NCBI GenBank assembly: GCA_031548675.1
Contig: JAVBQU010000119.1
Span: 1 to 48,570, forward strand
Length of the DNA stretch: 48,570 nt
Source: JAVBQU01 sp031548675
GTDB lineage: Bacteria; Bacteroidota; Bacteroidia; Bacteroidales; P3
Reading direction: 5' to 3'
In this document: positions 32,951 to 42,167 of the stretch, piece after piece
Layout: every line of letters starts with the position of its first letter
How positions within the stretch are numbered: position 1 is the stretch's first letter
The notes under the pieces: generated by a model
The model's database searches: none
What the model was told of the DNA's origin: nothing
What the model saw: the letters and a program-made list of their open reading frames with translations, nothing else
Made by a program: the position numbers and the translations under genes

Positions 32951-32983
32951 AGACCTCACAGGTTTTGGAAACCTGTGAGGTCT
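32951..32983. repeat. Palindromic repeat, copy 1
   Basis: AGACCTCACAGGTTT and AAACCTGTGAGGTCT form a perfect 15-bp stem around TGG. It starts 8 bases after the TolC-family stop and could serve as its terminator. Copies 2 and 3 are at 33190 and 37541. Confidence 0.85.
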
Positions 32984-33189
32984 ATACAAACTTTTTAATT
33001 ATAAACAATGCTTTAATATTTCGCTCCTAATGGAGCTTTACGATGATACTGACTATTCTTTCTCCCAATATTTTGCACCTATGGTGCTTAAATCTTCCGT
33101 TAGGAACAAAATATAGGTAGAATGTTGAATGAATGCATAAAATTAAAAGTCCCGTACGGACGAAATGTATAAAATATAGACAATCTCTA

Positions 33190-33222
33190 AGACCTCACAG
33201 GTTTTAAAAACCTGTGAGGTCT
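33190..33222. repeat. Palindromic repeat, copy 2
   Basis: AGACCTCACAGGTTTT and AAAACCTGTGAGGTCT form a perfect stem around a single A. It is the same element as copy 1, in the leader of the membrane-fusion gene. Confidence 0.85.
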
Positions 33223-33284
33223 GCATAAATACAACAACATTAAATCTAATACAAGAACATTTTAATCATAAACAATCCATAAAA

Positions 33285-34382
33285 ATGATCAGAAAGCCCA
33301 TAATATTTGTACTATTTATATTTAGCATTTTTCTTTGGAGTGCTTGTTCAAATAATAGTTCAACTCCCTCTGCTGATAAAGACAGTAGTAAAATAAAGAA
33401 ACCTTTTCTTAAAAATATTACTACCATAAAAGCTGCTTTGAGCGAACAGGAAGATGAGTTAACTTTATCCGGACAAGTGGAATGCGACCCTGACAAAGTG
33501 ATTAATTATACTCCTTTGGTTAACGGTGTTGCCGACCGGATTTATTTTTCGCTGGGCGACAAAGTACAGAAAGGGCAAACGATGCTAGATATAAGAAGTT
33601 CAGACCTCAGCACTTTGCAATCGGATTATGTATCGGCAGAGGCTGAAATTAAAATTGCCCAACGCGAACTTACAACAGCCCAATCGATGTACAGCGATAA
33701 CATGCTGTCGGAAAAAGAATTGATAGAAGCCCAAGTCAAACTGCAAAAAGCCCAATCAATTTTTACTAAAATAAAAAATGATATTTCGGTACAGGGAACT
33801 AATAAAGGAAACGGCGTTTTTTCTATCAAATCACCCATGAGCGGTTATGTGGTAAAAAAGAACGTTTCGTCGGGCAGCACCATTTCTACTGAACAAAATC
33901 CGCTTTTTACCATAGCTGATTTAAGCTCAGTTTGGATTACCATTAATATCTATGCAGGCAATCTCCTTTTTGTAAAAGAAGGTATGGAGGTAAATATTAC
34001 CACGCTTTCATATCCGGGCGAAGTATTCACAGGCAAAATAAATTCGCTGTCGCAAGTGTTCGACCCCGAAGAAAAAGTACTGAAAGCAAGAATTGTAATG
34101 CCCAATAAAGATTTGAAATTCAAACCCGAAATGGCAGTTGTGGTTCGTTTGAAAAACAGCGTCCACGCACAATATGTATCAGTTCCTTCGGATGTGTTGA
34201 TTTTTGATGACGACCGATATTTTGTAGTTGTGCAAGAAAATGAAAATATATTCAAAATTAAGGAAGTAAAATTACACGGACATTTCAACAAAACTACTTA
34301 TATCCAATCAGGATTAAGCGAAGGCGAAACCGTGGTAAGCAGAAACCAGTTACTCATCTATTCAGATTTAAAAGAAAACTAA
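33285..34382 (+). CDS. RND membrane-fusion lipoprotein (CusB/CzcB-like)
   Basis: 365 residues with a lipobox W-S-A-C at about Cys20, so it should be a lipid-anchored periplasmic adaptor. Domain order is as in CusB/CzcB: a lipoyl/barrel-sandwich start (V-N-G-V-A-D-R-I-Y-F-S-L-G-D-K-V-Q-K-G-Q), a helical hairpin (residues 105-165), a second lipoyl half (I-K-S-P-M-S-G-Y-V-V-K-K-N-V) and a beta-barrel (W-I-T-I-N-I-Y). The adaptor links the pump to the TolC-like channel. No Met- or His-rich metal-binding N-terminus is seen. The stop lies 3 bases before the pump start. Confidence 0.92.
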   Translation: MIRKPIIFVLFIFSIFLWSACSNNSSTPSADKDSSKIKKPFLKNITTIKAALSEQEDELTLSGQVECDPDKVINYTPLVNGVADRIYFSLGDKVQKGQTMLDIRSSDLSTLQSDYVSAEAEIKIAQRELTTAQSMYSDNMLSEKELIEAQVKLQKAQSIFTKIKNDISVQGTNKGNGVFSIKSPMSGYVVKKNVSSGSTISTEQNPLFTIADLSSVWITINIYAGNLLFVKEGMEVNITTLSYPGEVFTGKINSLSQVFDPEEKVLKARIVMPNKDLKFKPEMAVVVRLKNSVHAQYVSVPSDVLIFDDDRYFVVVQENENIFKIKEVKLHGHFNKTTYIQSGLSEGETVVSRNQLLIYSDLKEN

Positions 34383-34385
34383 GCC

Positions 34386-37300
34386 ATGCACAAGTTTGTA
34401 GAAAAAATTATTGCCGTATCGCTCCGAAACCATGTTTTGGTAATGTTTCTTACTGGTTTACTACTCATTGCCGGAATCATCTGCTATATTCATACACCCA
34501 TCGAAGCCTATCCTGATGTAACCAATACCCGTGTACGTATTATTACCCAATGGTCGGGACGCAGCGCCGAAGAAGTAGAAAAATTCGTAACCCTGCCTAT
34601 TATGCGTGAAATGAATACTATTTCACGCAAAATAGATGTCCGGTCAACATCCTTATTCGGCTTGTCGGTGGTTACTGTTATTTTTGAAGATGGTGTCGAT
34701 GACTTTTTCGCTCAACAATATTCTTCCAACCGTATGCAAGACCTCGACCTGCCAGAAGGAGCAAGTCCGTCAATCGAACCACCTTCAGGAGCTACAGGAG
34801 AAATTTATCGTTATGTACTCAAAAGCGATTTACCTATCCGCGAAGTATCTGCTATTAACGAATGGGTGGTGGAACGCGAACTGCTCTCAGTTCCCGGAGT
34901 CGCCACTATTGCCAGCTTCGGAGGCGAAGAAAAAATGTTTGAAATCAAAGTAAACCCTGCGGAACTAGCGAACTACGATTTATCGCCGCTCGAAGTGTAC
35001 GATGCCATTTCAAAAAGCAATATTAATGTAGGCGGCGACATTATCCAAAAAGGAAGCCAAGCTTATGTAGTAAGGGGAATCGGTTTGTTGGAAAGCGTAG
35101 AAGATATTGAAAATACACTCATTCAAGTAAAAGGTTCTACCCCTATACGGGTAAAACAAGTAGCAACTGTGAGTGTTTCCTCCAAGCCGCGTTTAGGACA
35201 AGTAGGCTTGGATGATGAAAACGATGTAGTGCAAGGTATTGTAATTATGCTCCGCGGACAAAACCCGAGTGAGGTAATTTCTCATTTAAAAGAAAAAATA
35301 AACGAACTTAATAACCGCATTTTACCCAAAAATGTCAAGATAGAGCCTTTTTTAGATCGTACAACTTTAGTGGAATCAACGGTAAGTACAGTTTTTCATA
35401 ATTTGCTGGAAGGGATTATTTTAGTTTCATTGGTGGTTTTTATTTTCCTGTTCAATTGGCGAACCACTTTAACGGTGGCTACCGTTATTCCACTTTCTTT
35501 TCTTTTTGCCATTATTATGCTGCGAATACAAGGGCTTCCGGCAAACCTTATTTCGATGGGAGCCTTAGATTTCGGTTTGCTGCTCGAAGGTACGCTGGTA
35601 ATTGTTGAAATCATATTTGTAGCGATGGAAAAACGCTCGCGGGAATTGGGCGATGAACGTTTTACGCGTTCTTTAAAAAGTAAAATCATCAAAAAAAGTG
35701 CAGGCGGTGTTGCTTCCCACATTTTTTTCGCCCAATTGATTTTATTGGTAGCCTTATTCCCTATTTTTTCGTTCCAAAAAGTAGAAGGCAAAATGTTTTC
35801 GCCTTTGGCATTTACTTTGGGTTATGCTTTATTAGGCTCTCTCATTCTATCGGTAACCTATGTACCGGTTATGTGCAAAGTACTTTTAACCAAACCGGTA
35901 AAAGAAAAAACCAATCGCATCAGCCATTTCTGCACTTCGTTGATTAAAAAACTGTTTTTATTTAGCTCTAAACACAGAAAAGGAACTATTATCACATTTT
36001 GTGTGTTACTATTAGCATGCGTAGTTCGTTTTGGATTCTGGGGTTCGGAATTTATTCCCAATATGAATGAAGGAGCTATTTATATCAGGGCTACTTTACC
36101 CAATAGCGTTAATCTCGACGAATCGGTTCGCATTACCACACAAATGAAACAAAAACTCCGTAAATTCGAAGAAGTACAATTTAGACTTTCTCAAACCGGA
36201 CGTCCGAACGATGGAACCGACCCCACCGGCTTTTTTAATATTGAATTCCATGCCCAGTTAAAGCCTGAAAAAGAATGGAAGCGAAAAATTAAAAAAGAAA
36301 AACTGATTGAAGAAATGCAAGATTCGCTAAATATTTATCCGGGTATTATCTTCGGATTTAGCCAGCCTATCCAAGATAATGTAGAAGAATACGTTGCAGG
36401 TGTAAAAAGTTCGTTGGTAATCAAAATTTTTGGCAATGACTTGCATCAATTGGAAAAACTTGCCGACCAAACAGCCGCCGTTATTAGGAAAGTAAAAGGC
36501 GTAGAAGATGTAAATGTATTCAGAAGCATCGGCTTACCCGAACTGCAAATAAAATTGGACGAAGCAAAAATGGCTCGTTATGCCGTTTCGATGGCTGATG
36601 CCCAAGCTGTTGTACAAATGGCAATCGGAGGAAAAGCGGCTACAAAATTTTATGAAGGGGAACGGACTTTTGATGTTCAAATACGTTTTCAAAAAGAATT
36701 TCGTGATAACGAAGATAAAATCGGCAATATCTTAATTCCGACTATGGATGGTAAAAATGTTCCTTTAAAAGAAATTGCAGACATTGGTTTTATTACCGGA
36801 CCTACTTTTATTTACCGCGACGGAAGCAGCCGTTATATAGGTATTGGATTCAGCATCCGCGACCGCGATTTGGGTTCTACCATTGCCGATGCACAAAAAC
36901 AAGTGAAAGAAAAAGTAAAATTAAATGCCGAAAACAAAATGGTTTGGGCAGGCGAATTTGAAAGCCAGCAACGTGCTACCAAACGTTTGATGGTTATTAT
37001 TCCTGCTGTATTGTTATTGATTCTGTTTTTATTGTATTTAAACTTTGGAACAGTAAAAGATACCTTGATAGCGGCAAGCTGCATTCCGTACGCATTTATC
37101 GGCGGATTCATTTCCCTTTGGCTAACCGGAACTGTTTTTGGAATATCCGCCGGTATCGGATTTATTATTCTGTTCGGTATCACAGCAATTAATAGTATTT
37201 TACTCATTGTTTTAATGAAAGAACGTTTTAAGCAGAGTAAAGATTTACGCACCTCTATTGCTCAAGCCGTAACCAATCGTATACGTCCGGTACTGATGAT

Positions 37301-37490
37301 TGCCCTTATGGGTTCTTTAGGATTATTGCCCGCAGCTTTATCTACAGGTATGGGTTCTGAAATTCAAAAGCCTTTAGCTATTATGATTGTAGGCGGAATT
37401 ATTATTTGTATGATACTTTCTTTTACCGTACTACCACAAGTATTTTATTTTGCTTATCGGAAACAACAAAATAAAAAGTTGGAAGAATAG
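34386..37490 (+). CDS. Heavy-metal RND efflux pump, CusA/CzcA family
   Basis: 1034 residues, 12 predicted membrane segments with two large periplasmic loops, as for RND pumps. The heavy-metal subfamily is shown by P-I-E-A-Y-P-D-V-T-N near the N-terminus and by the TM4 motif D-F-G-L-L-L-E-G-T-L-V-I-V-E. Counting gives Asp395, Glu401 and Glu408, which fall at the CzcA positions Asp402, Asp408 and Glu415. The first and third acids are kept, and the second is Glu instead of Asp. This favours a divalent cation (Zn, Co, Ni or Cd class) over Cu/Ag. Translation is probably coupled to the adaptor gene. Palindrome copy 3 follows. Confidence 0.95.
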   Translation: MHKFVEKIIAVSLRNHVLVMFLTGLLLIAGIICYIHTPIEAYPDVTNTRVRIITQWSGRSAEEVEKFVTLPIMREMNTISRKIDVRSTSLFGLSVVTVIFEDGVDDFFAQQYSSNRMQDLDLPEGASPSIEPPSGATGEIYRYVLKSDLPIREVSAINEWVVERELLSVPGVATIASFGGEEKMFEIKVNPAELANYDLSPLEVYDAISKSNINVGGDIIQKGSQAYVVRGIGLLESVEDIENTLIQVKGSTPIRVKQVATVSVSSKPRLGQVGLDDENDVVQGIVIMLRGQNPSEVISHLKEKINELNNRILPKNVKIEPFLDRTTLVESTVSTVFHNLLEGIILVSLVVFIFLFNWRTTLTVATVIPLSFLFAIIMLRIQGLPANLISMGALDFGLLLEGTLVIVEIIFVAMEKRSRELGDERFTRSLKSKIIKKSAGGVASHIFFAQLILLVALFPIFSFQKVEGKMFSPLAFTLGYALLGSLILSVTYVPVMCKVLLTKPVKEKTNRISHFCTSLIKKLFLFSSKHRKGTIITFCVLLLACVVRFGFWGSEFIPNMNEGAIYIRATLPNSVNLDESVRITTQMKQKLRKFEEVQFRLSQTGRPNDGTDPTGFFNIEFHAQLKPEKEWKRKIKKEKLIEEMQDSLNIYPGIIFGFSQPIQDNVEEYVAGVKSSLVIKIFGNDLHQLEKLADQTAAVIRKVKGVEDVNVFRSIGLPELQIKLDEAKMARYAVSMADAQAVVQMAIGGKAATKFYEGERTFDVQIRFQKEFRDNEDKIGNILIPTMDGKNVPLKEIADIGFITGPTFIYRDGSSRYIGIGFSIRDRDLGSTIADAQKQVKEKVKLNAENKMVWAGEFESQQRATKRLMVIIPAVLLLILFLLYLNFGTVKDTLIAASCIPYAFIGGFISLWLTGTVFGISAGIGFIILFGITAINSILLIVLMKERFKQSKDLRTSIAQAVTNRIRPVLMIALMGSLGLLPAALSTGMGSEIQKPLAIMIVGGIIICMILSFTVLPQVFYFAYRKQQNKKLEE

Positions 37491-37540
37491 TTCTCAATAA
37501 GAAAAATTTGGCTAAATTTGAAATCTCACAAGCCTAAAAT

Positions 37541-37573
37541 AAACCTCACAGGTTTTGAAACCCTGTGAGGTTT
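37541..37573. repeat. Palindromic repeat, copy 3
   Basis: AAACCTCACAGG (37541-37552) and CCTGTGAGGTTT (37562-37573) form a 12-bp stem. It is the same core as copies 1 and 2. TTTT at its right edge would let it terminate the pump transcript. Confidence 0.8.
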
Positions 37574-37604
37574 TAGCATAATTGGTTTATAATAAACGAT
37601 AGTT

Positions 37605-38285
37605 ATGGAACTTTTATTGGTAGAAGACAACAGGCGGATTAGCGAATTTGTGGTAAAAGGTTTGGAAGAAAGCGGTTTTACCATAACATTAGCCGAAAAC
37701 GGTACTGATGCCCGTGATTTAATTTCTCAAAAAAAATGGGATTTGATATTGCTTGACATTATGCTGCCGGATATTGACGGAATCGAACTTTTGCAATATA
37801 TTCGTTACCGAAAAATCAATACGCCTATTTTGGTATTAAGTGCTTTAGGGGAATCGGACGATAAAGTAAAAGCTTTGGATTATGGCGCTGACGATTATTT
37901 GGCAAAGCCTTTTCATTTCAAAGAATTGGTAGCCCGCATTAATGCTCTTACCCGAAGAGCAAAACTCAAATACGATGAAGTTCCTACTATTTTACAATGT
38001 GATGATTTAAAATTGTACATCGACATGCATAAAGTGGAGCGGGGAGCTCAAGAAATCAAACTTACCTTGCAGGAATTTAAGTTGTTGAAACTTCTGATGG
38101 AAAATGAAAACAAAGTAATTTCACGAACTCAGATATTAGATACCGTTTGGGGAATTAATTACGACACCAATACCAATGTGGTAGATGTATATATTTCATA
38201 TCTCCGAAATAAAATTGATATAGAAGGACATACAAAGCTCATCGAAACGATTAAAGGAAGAGGTTACATGATACGAACCTTGTAA
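37605..38285 (+). CDS. OmpR-family response regulator
   Basis: 226 residues. Receiver domain with acidic pocket E7-D8, phosphoacceptor Asp51 (L-L-D-I-M-L-P-D), and the conserved Thr/Ser and Lys (L-V-L-S-A, A-K-P-F). A winged-helix DNA-binding domain follows (L-T-L-Q-E-F-K-L-L-K-L-L, V-D-V-Y-I-S-Y-L-R-N-K-I, G-R-G-Y-M-I). It probably controls the efflux genes upstream in response to metal, as CzcR/CusR do. The histidine-kinase gene follows 101 bases later. Confidence 0.94.
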   Translation: MELLLVEDNRRISEFVVKGLEESGFTITLAENGTDARDLISQKKWDLILLDIMLPDIDGIELLQYIRYRKINTPILVLSALGESDDKVKALDYGADDYLAKPFHFKELVARINALTRRAKLKYDEVPTILQCDDLKLYIDMHKVERGAQEIKLTLQEFKLLKLLMENENKVISRTQILDTVWGINYDTNTNVVDVYISYLRNKIDIEGHTKLIETIKGRGYMIRTL

Positions 38286-38314
38286 CCAAAACTGAAATAG
38301 CTTTTTATAGTCAT

Positions 38315-38335
38315 GGGGTGACTTGAAGTCACCCC
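38315..38335. repeat. Palindrome between regulator and kinase genes
   Basis: GGGGTGACTT (38315-38324) and AAGTCACCCC (38326-38335) are exact complements around one G. No T run follows, so it looks more like a dispersed palindrome than a terminator. Confidence 0.7.
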
Positions 38336-38386
38336 GCGGCAGATTTTACATTCCACAATTTTCTAATTTTATAAACTCTAAAACCA

Positions 38387-39730
38387 ATGAAAGTACAAAC
38401 TCGTTTAAGCCTTTTTTGCTCCATTGTTTTTGGCGTTATTTTTGCAATTGTATCTCTTTTGATTTACGGTTTATATCGCAACAATGCAACCAATACTATT
38501 TATAAGAATCTTGAAAAAAATGCCCATATTTCGGCTTTATTTTATTTCGAAGCCGATGAATTGAGTCAAAAAGATTTCGAGAAAATAAAAATTCAGTTTA
38601 CCGAATTGGTTGCCGATTCGTATTTTCAGATTTATAATGCTCATAATCGTATTGAGTATGGCATTCAATCTTCCGATATTTCTACAGCAACTTTAGAAAA
38701 AATAAAATCACAAAAAAAATTATCATTTGATACACCTCTATATTTTTGCTACGGAACCTATTACGAAGACAATCAAGGCAACTTTATTGTAATTGCCAAA
38801 GAAAGAAAAACCATGTTTGAATCGCAAATGCGATTGCTTTTAGCTATTCTTATCTCATCTTTTGTAATCGGGCTAATCGCTATTATTTTGTTGAGTAAAT
38901 GGGTTTCGCGTATTGCATACAGTCCGTTTACCCATGTTATCAGCCAGATAAAAAATATTTCTACTCACAATTTAGACGTTCAGATAGCCTTACCCAACAC
39001 CAAAGACGAATTGCAGGATTTAATAGCTACTTTCAACGATTTATTAGCCAAAATTTCCGAAACTGTTGTAATTCAAAAGAATTTTGCAAACTATGTTTCC
39101 CATGAATTTAAAACTCCATTGGCATCGATACTGGGTAATTTAGAAGTATTTTCTCTAAAAGACCGCAAACCGGAAGAATATAATCAACTATCGGAAAAAT
39201 TGGTAGAGCAAATTCATCAGTTGGAAGAAATTCTGAATACTCTCATCGTTATTTCTAATCTACGAAACGATGTAGAAACTATTGACCAAATCCGTATAGA
39301 TGAATTGATTTGGAAAATTATTCATCAAATAAAAGATAGATATCCTTGGTCAAAAATTTTGGTTAACATAGATATTTTACCCGAAGAAGAACATTTATTG
39401 GCAGTAAACAAGAATTCTACCCAATTATTAATGGCACTGTTTAATCTTATAGAAAATGCGGTAAAATATTCGCAGGAAAAAAATGTAGAAATCCGCCTCT
39501 TCAAAAAAGATGAGAAATTATGTGTAAGCATTGCCGATAAAGGTATTGGAATTCCTCAAAATGAATTGAAAAATATTAACAAACCATTTTATCGTGCCGA
39601 CAATGCGAACAAAATACAGGGAAGCGGAATCGGTTTATCCATTGCCCTGCGTATTTTGGAAAAAAACCAAATCGAATATCAAATTGAGTCGAAAATAAAT
39701 ATAGGCACAACTATATTTTTATGGTTTTGA
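38387..39730 (+). CDS. Sensor histidine kinase
   Basis: 447 residues. A membrane segment near residues 8-28, a short periplasmic sensor loop, a second segment near 146-168, then HAMP. The HisKA box S-H-E-F-K-T-P-L holds the phosphorylated His. The ATPase domain shows N-L-I-E-N-A-V-K-Y-S, D-K-G-I-G-I-P and G-S-G-I-G-L-S. It should phosphorylate the regulator encoded just upstream. The periplasmic loop has no obvious metal-binding cluster. The stop lies 2 bases from the end of the convergent HAD gene. Confidence 0.94.
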   Translation: MKVQTRLSLFCSIVFGVIFAIVSLLIYGLYRNNATNTIYKNLEKNAHISALFYFEADELSQKDFEKIKIQFTELVADSYFQIYNAHNRIEYGIQSSDISTATLEKIKSQKKLSFDTPLYFCYGTYYEDNQGNFIVIAKERKTMFESQMRLLLAILISSFVIGLIAIILLSKWVSRIAYSPFTHVISQIKNISTHNLDVQIALPNTKDELQDLIATFNDLLAKISETVVIQKNFANYVSHEFKTPLASILGNLEVFSLKDRKPEEYNQLSEKLVEQIHQLEEILNTLIVISNLRNDVETIDQIRIDELIWKIIHQIKDRYPWSKILVNIDILPEEEHLLAVNKNSTQLLMALFNLIENAVKYSQEKNVEIRLFKKDEKLCVSIADKGIGIPQNELKNINKPFYRADNANKIQGSGIGLSIALRILEKNQIEYQIESKINIGTTIFLWF

Positions 39731-39732
39731 TA

Positions 39733-40428
39733 CTATAAAATCTCTTTGATTTCTGCTATCTGTTTTATTACAAATGTTGCAGGCTTGGAAGTATTATGCG
39801 TATCTACAAACACTTGATCTAATCCGGCATTTTGAGCCCCTACAATATCCGCATTATAATCGTCGCCTATCATCAACGAATCTTGCAGAAATGCTCCGGC
39901 AAGCTGCAAAGCACGTTTAAAAATCCGGATATCAGGTTTTGTAAAACCCTGCTCTTCCGAAATAATGATTTTCTTGAAAAAATGGAAGATTTCTGCATTT
40001 TTCAGTTTATTATACTGTATCTCGGGAAAACCATTCGAAATAATATGCAGATGATAGCCTCGATTTTGCAGATAAGATAAAGTATCCTCGACTTCAGGGA
40101 AAAGACGCGTTTGCAAAGGAATTAAATCTACCAAATCGTTTGCCATACGGATGGATAATGCCATATCATCCACTTTGAAATGAAGTAGTGTATAATAGAA
40201 TCGCTGGTTATGCAGAAATTCTTTTACGATTCTCCCTTGCGAGTATAAATCCCAAAGCTGCTGGTTAGTAGTTTTATAGAAGGCATAATAAGTATCGAAA
40301 TCTGCTTGGCAAAGCGTTTCTAAGTTATATTTATCAAAAAGCTGCCGCATCACCACAACACTATTACTTTCAAAATCCCACAAAGTACGGTCAATATCGA
40401 AAAACAGATGTTGGTAGGGCTTTTGCAT
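39733..40428 (-). CDS. yjjG: HAD-family nucleotidase, YjjG-like
   Basis: 231 residues from the ATG at 40428; an in-frame ATG at 40446 would add six residues. HAD motifs: F-F-D-I-D-R-T-L-W-D-F (nucleophile Asp in D-x-D), I-S-N-G-F-P as motif II, the motif III Lys in T-K-P-D, and I-G-D-D-Y-N-A-D as motif IV. The cap region and W-D-F after motif I fit YjjG-type pyrimidine 5'-nucleotidases, which may clear noncanonical nucleotides. Exact substrate not certain. Confidence 0.88.
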   Translation of the reverse strand: MQKPYQHLFFDIDRTLWDFESNSVVVMRQLFDKYNLETLCQADFDTYYAFYKTTNQQLWDLYSQGRIVKEFLHNQRFYYTLLHFKVDDMALSIRMANDLVDLIPLQTRLFPEVEDTLSYLQNRGYHLHIISNGFPEIQYNKLKNAEIFHFFKKIIISEEQGFTKPDIRIFKRALQLAGAFLQDSLMIGDDYNADIVGAQNAGLDQVFVDTHNTSKPATFVIKQIAEIKEIL

Positions 40429-40485
40429 GTTGGTAATATAAATCATGAATAGATATTATCTGCCTGATTTTGTTTATTAGATAAA

Positions 40486-42075
40486 TTAATCTTTCAATTT
40501 TGTTCTGTTCTGCCCATTTTCTCCTTGTGGAGAAAGAGGTTGGGAAATAGGAATTGCTCTATTTTCTCGTTTAGAGAAAATGTCATTTTTATCAATAGGA
40601 CGGAGACTTTTGAGCCATTTAAAATCGCGTAATATCAGCTCTTCTTTGGCAATTTTTTCTATCGGGTAAGTATTTCCCTCTACATCGGTAATACACGAAA
40701 TATTATCAACCTTATTATCTTTCATATAAATAGCCATATCTATCGACTGTGATTTTACTACAGCCATAATATCCGTTTTATCTTTATCATCGCGAACATA
40801 ATAAAGACATTCCGAATTTTTGAAAACATCTAGTTTCTGCAAACGATTGCTATCCATGTAAGCAATCATATTCAAGCCCTTAATCTGATCGAACTGCCCG
40901 CTGTCGGATTCTGATATTAAGAAAGCCGCATTGCAGAAAAAAATCCGTTTCAATTCGTTGTGCCGGATATCAAATTTAATAGTATCGCTATACATTTGAT
41001 TTTCATGATTCCACAAAACAGGCTCATAAAACATCGTCATCATCGAATCTTTAGCGATATATGCCAGCGAATCGCAAACTCCTTGAAATTCATTCGAAAA
41101 AAAACGAACTCCATGATACCCAAATATTTTTGAAATGTTTTTTGCCGAATCAGTAAACGCCAGTAAAGTATCGGCATGTAAAAAAAGCGTATCATTACTA
41201 TCGTAAAATACAGCTAAGGCACTATCTGTAAGAAAAGTTTTCCGTTCAACATCACGGGTTTCAATATAATTCCCCTTAAAAATCACTGAATGAGCGGTGT
41301 CTGTAAGAGTCACATTTTTAAGAGCCCGCCCTATTCCATGTCCCCCATTATAATACAAGCTGTCTCCGGTCAATACCCGTCCGTCTTTTATTAAAACCGC
41401 ATCGCGATTAAATTGCGAAATATTTTTTTGGGTATCAAACCATCCATTACGGCAGAGAATCTGGGTAGAATCGTTAGTTACAATATGACTTTTTCCAAAG
41501 AAATAAGCCACATTGGTAACTGTATTCAACATCAGCGTATCGGCATCCATTACATATTTAGGATTGACCAAATGCACATTGGTTTTAAAGAAGAATTGCT
41601 TGATTCCGGCATAGTAATACCCGATTTTACTGGTTAATGTGTTGTTGGCATCTACAATTTTCCCGCCATTCGAATAAAAAGCCAGATTTTGATTTCGGTC
41701 GTAATTCAGGTAATTAGTGGTAAGTTCTTGCTGTGGATCTCGCATCACTACCTTATCAAACATTTCCATAATGCGGGTATCGCCATTATATATTAAATGC
41801 TGTCCGGTAATAAACAAGGTATCGCCTATGTTTATATGTACATTATTAAATGCTTCAAAGCTATTTTTGCTATCGCTGAAATAAGCACTATCGCAAGTCA
41901 TTACACTTCCTTCATGCTGAAACATTACATTACCCTTCAATACCATAACACCAGAGAGCGAAGGATGATTTACTCCCAAATCTCCCTGCCCTTTTATTTT
42001 CACTTGTTTTTGAGCCAAAGTTACAGTCGAAACCAAAGTCCAAAATACCAGTAAGAAAAAATATGGGAATCGCAT
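40486..42075 (-). CDS. OstA-like protein (LPS-transport related)
   Basis: 529 residues, signal peptide ending near VTLAQ. The repeated beta pattern of the OstA/LptA jelly roll is plain: V-M-V-L-K-G-N-V-M-F-Q, M-T-C-D-S-A-Y-F-S-D, F-N-N-V-H-I-N-I-G-D-T-L, L-I-Y-N-G-D-T-R-I, L-T-T-N-Y-L-N-Y-D. Known OstA/LptA proteins bridge the periplasm for lipopolysaccharide. The last ~30 residues (P-L-S-P-Q-G-E-N-G-Q-N-R-T-K) are compositionally odd and coded by palindrome-like DNA. A terminator lies only 21 bases before the start and no consensus promoter is seen, so its transcription is unclear. Confidence 0.85.
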   Translation of the reverse strand: MRFPYFFLLVFWTLVSTVTLAQKQVKIKGQGDLGVNHPSLSGVMVLKGNVMFQHEGSVMTCDSAYFSDSKNSFEAFNNVHINIGDTLFITGQHLIYNGDTRIMEMFDKVVMRDPQQELTTNYLNYDRNQNLAFYSNGGKIVDANNTLTSKIGYYYAGIKQFFFKTNVHLVNPKYVMDADTLMLNTVTNVAYFFGKSHIVTNDSTQILCRNGWFDTQKNISQFNRDAVLIKDGRVLTGDSLYYNGGHGIGRALKNVTLTDTAHSVIFKGNYIETRDVERKTFLTDSALAVFYDSNDTLFLHADTLLAFTDSAKNISKIFGYHGVRFFSNEFQGVCDSLAYIAKDSMMTMFYEPVLWNHENQMYSDTIKFDIRHNELKRIFFCNAAFLISESDSGQFDQIKGLNMIAYMDSNRLQKLDVFKNSECLYYVRDDKDKTDIMAVVKSQSIDMAIYMKDNKVDNISCITDVEGNTYPIEKIAKEELILRDFKWLKSLRPIDKNDIFSKRENRAIPISQPLSPQGENGQNRTKLKD

Positions 42076-42095
42076 GTATATTGAATTAAAAAATT

Positions 42096-42128
42096 AAACA
42101 ACCACCCATTTATAACGGGTGGTTGTTT
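42096..42128 (-). terminator. Terminator of the PepSY-like gene
   Basis: AAACAACCACCC (42096-42107) and GGGTGGTTGTTT (42117-42128) form a perfect 12-bp stem. On the minus strand a T-rich tract follows. Confidence 0.85.
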
Positions 42129-42167
42129 GGTTGTTGTATTTAATATAGATTTTGGATAAAAGATAAA

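Larger units (their letters stand above)
32944..33284. other. Palindrome-rich intergenic DNA in the efflux locus
   Basis: 341 bases with no gene. Two long palindromes bracket a run of four short ones: GCTCC-TAAT-GGAGC (33023-33036), GCACC-TAT-GGTGC (33075-33087), TTCC-GTTA-GGAA (33095-33106) and GTCC-CGTAC-GGAC (33149-33161). Together they look like a composite mobile repeat. Confidence 0.6.

Noticed and set aside
32951..37573. Palindrome copies as ends of a transposon carrying the efflux genes
   Set aside because: The copies are internally symmetrical and lie between genes at three points, with no transposase. They fit dispersed palindromes better than element ends.
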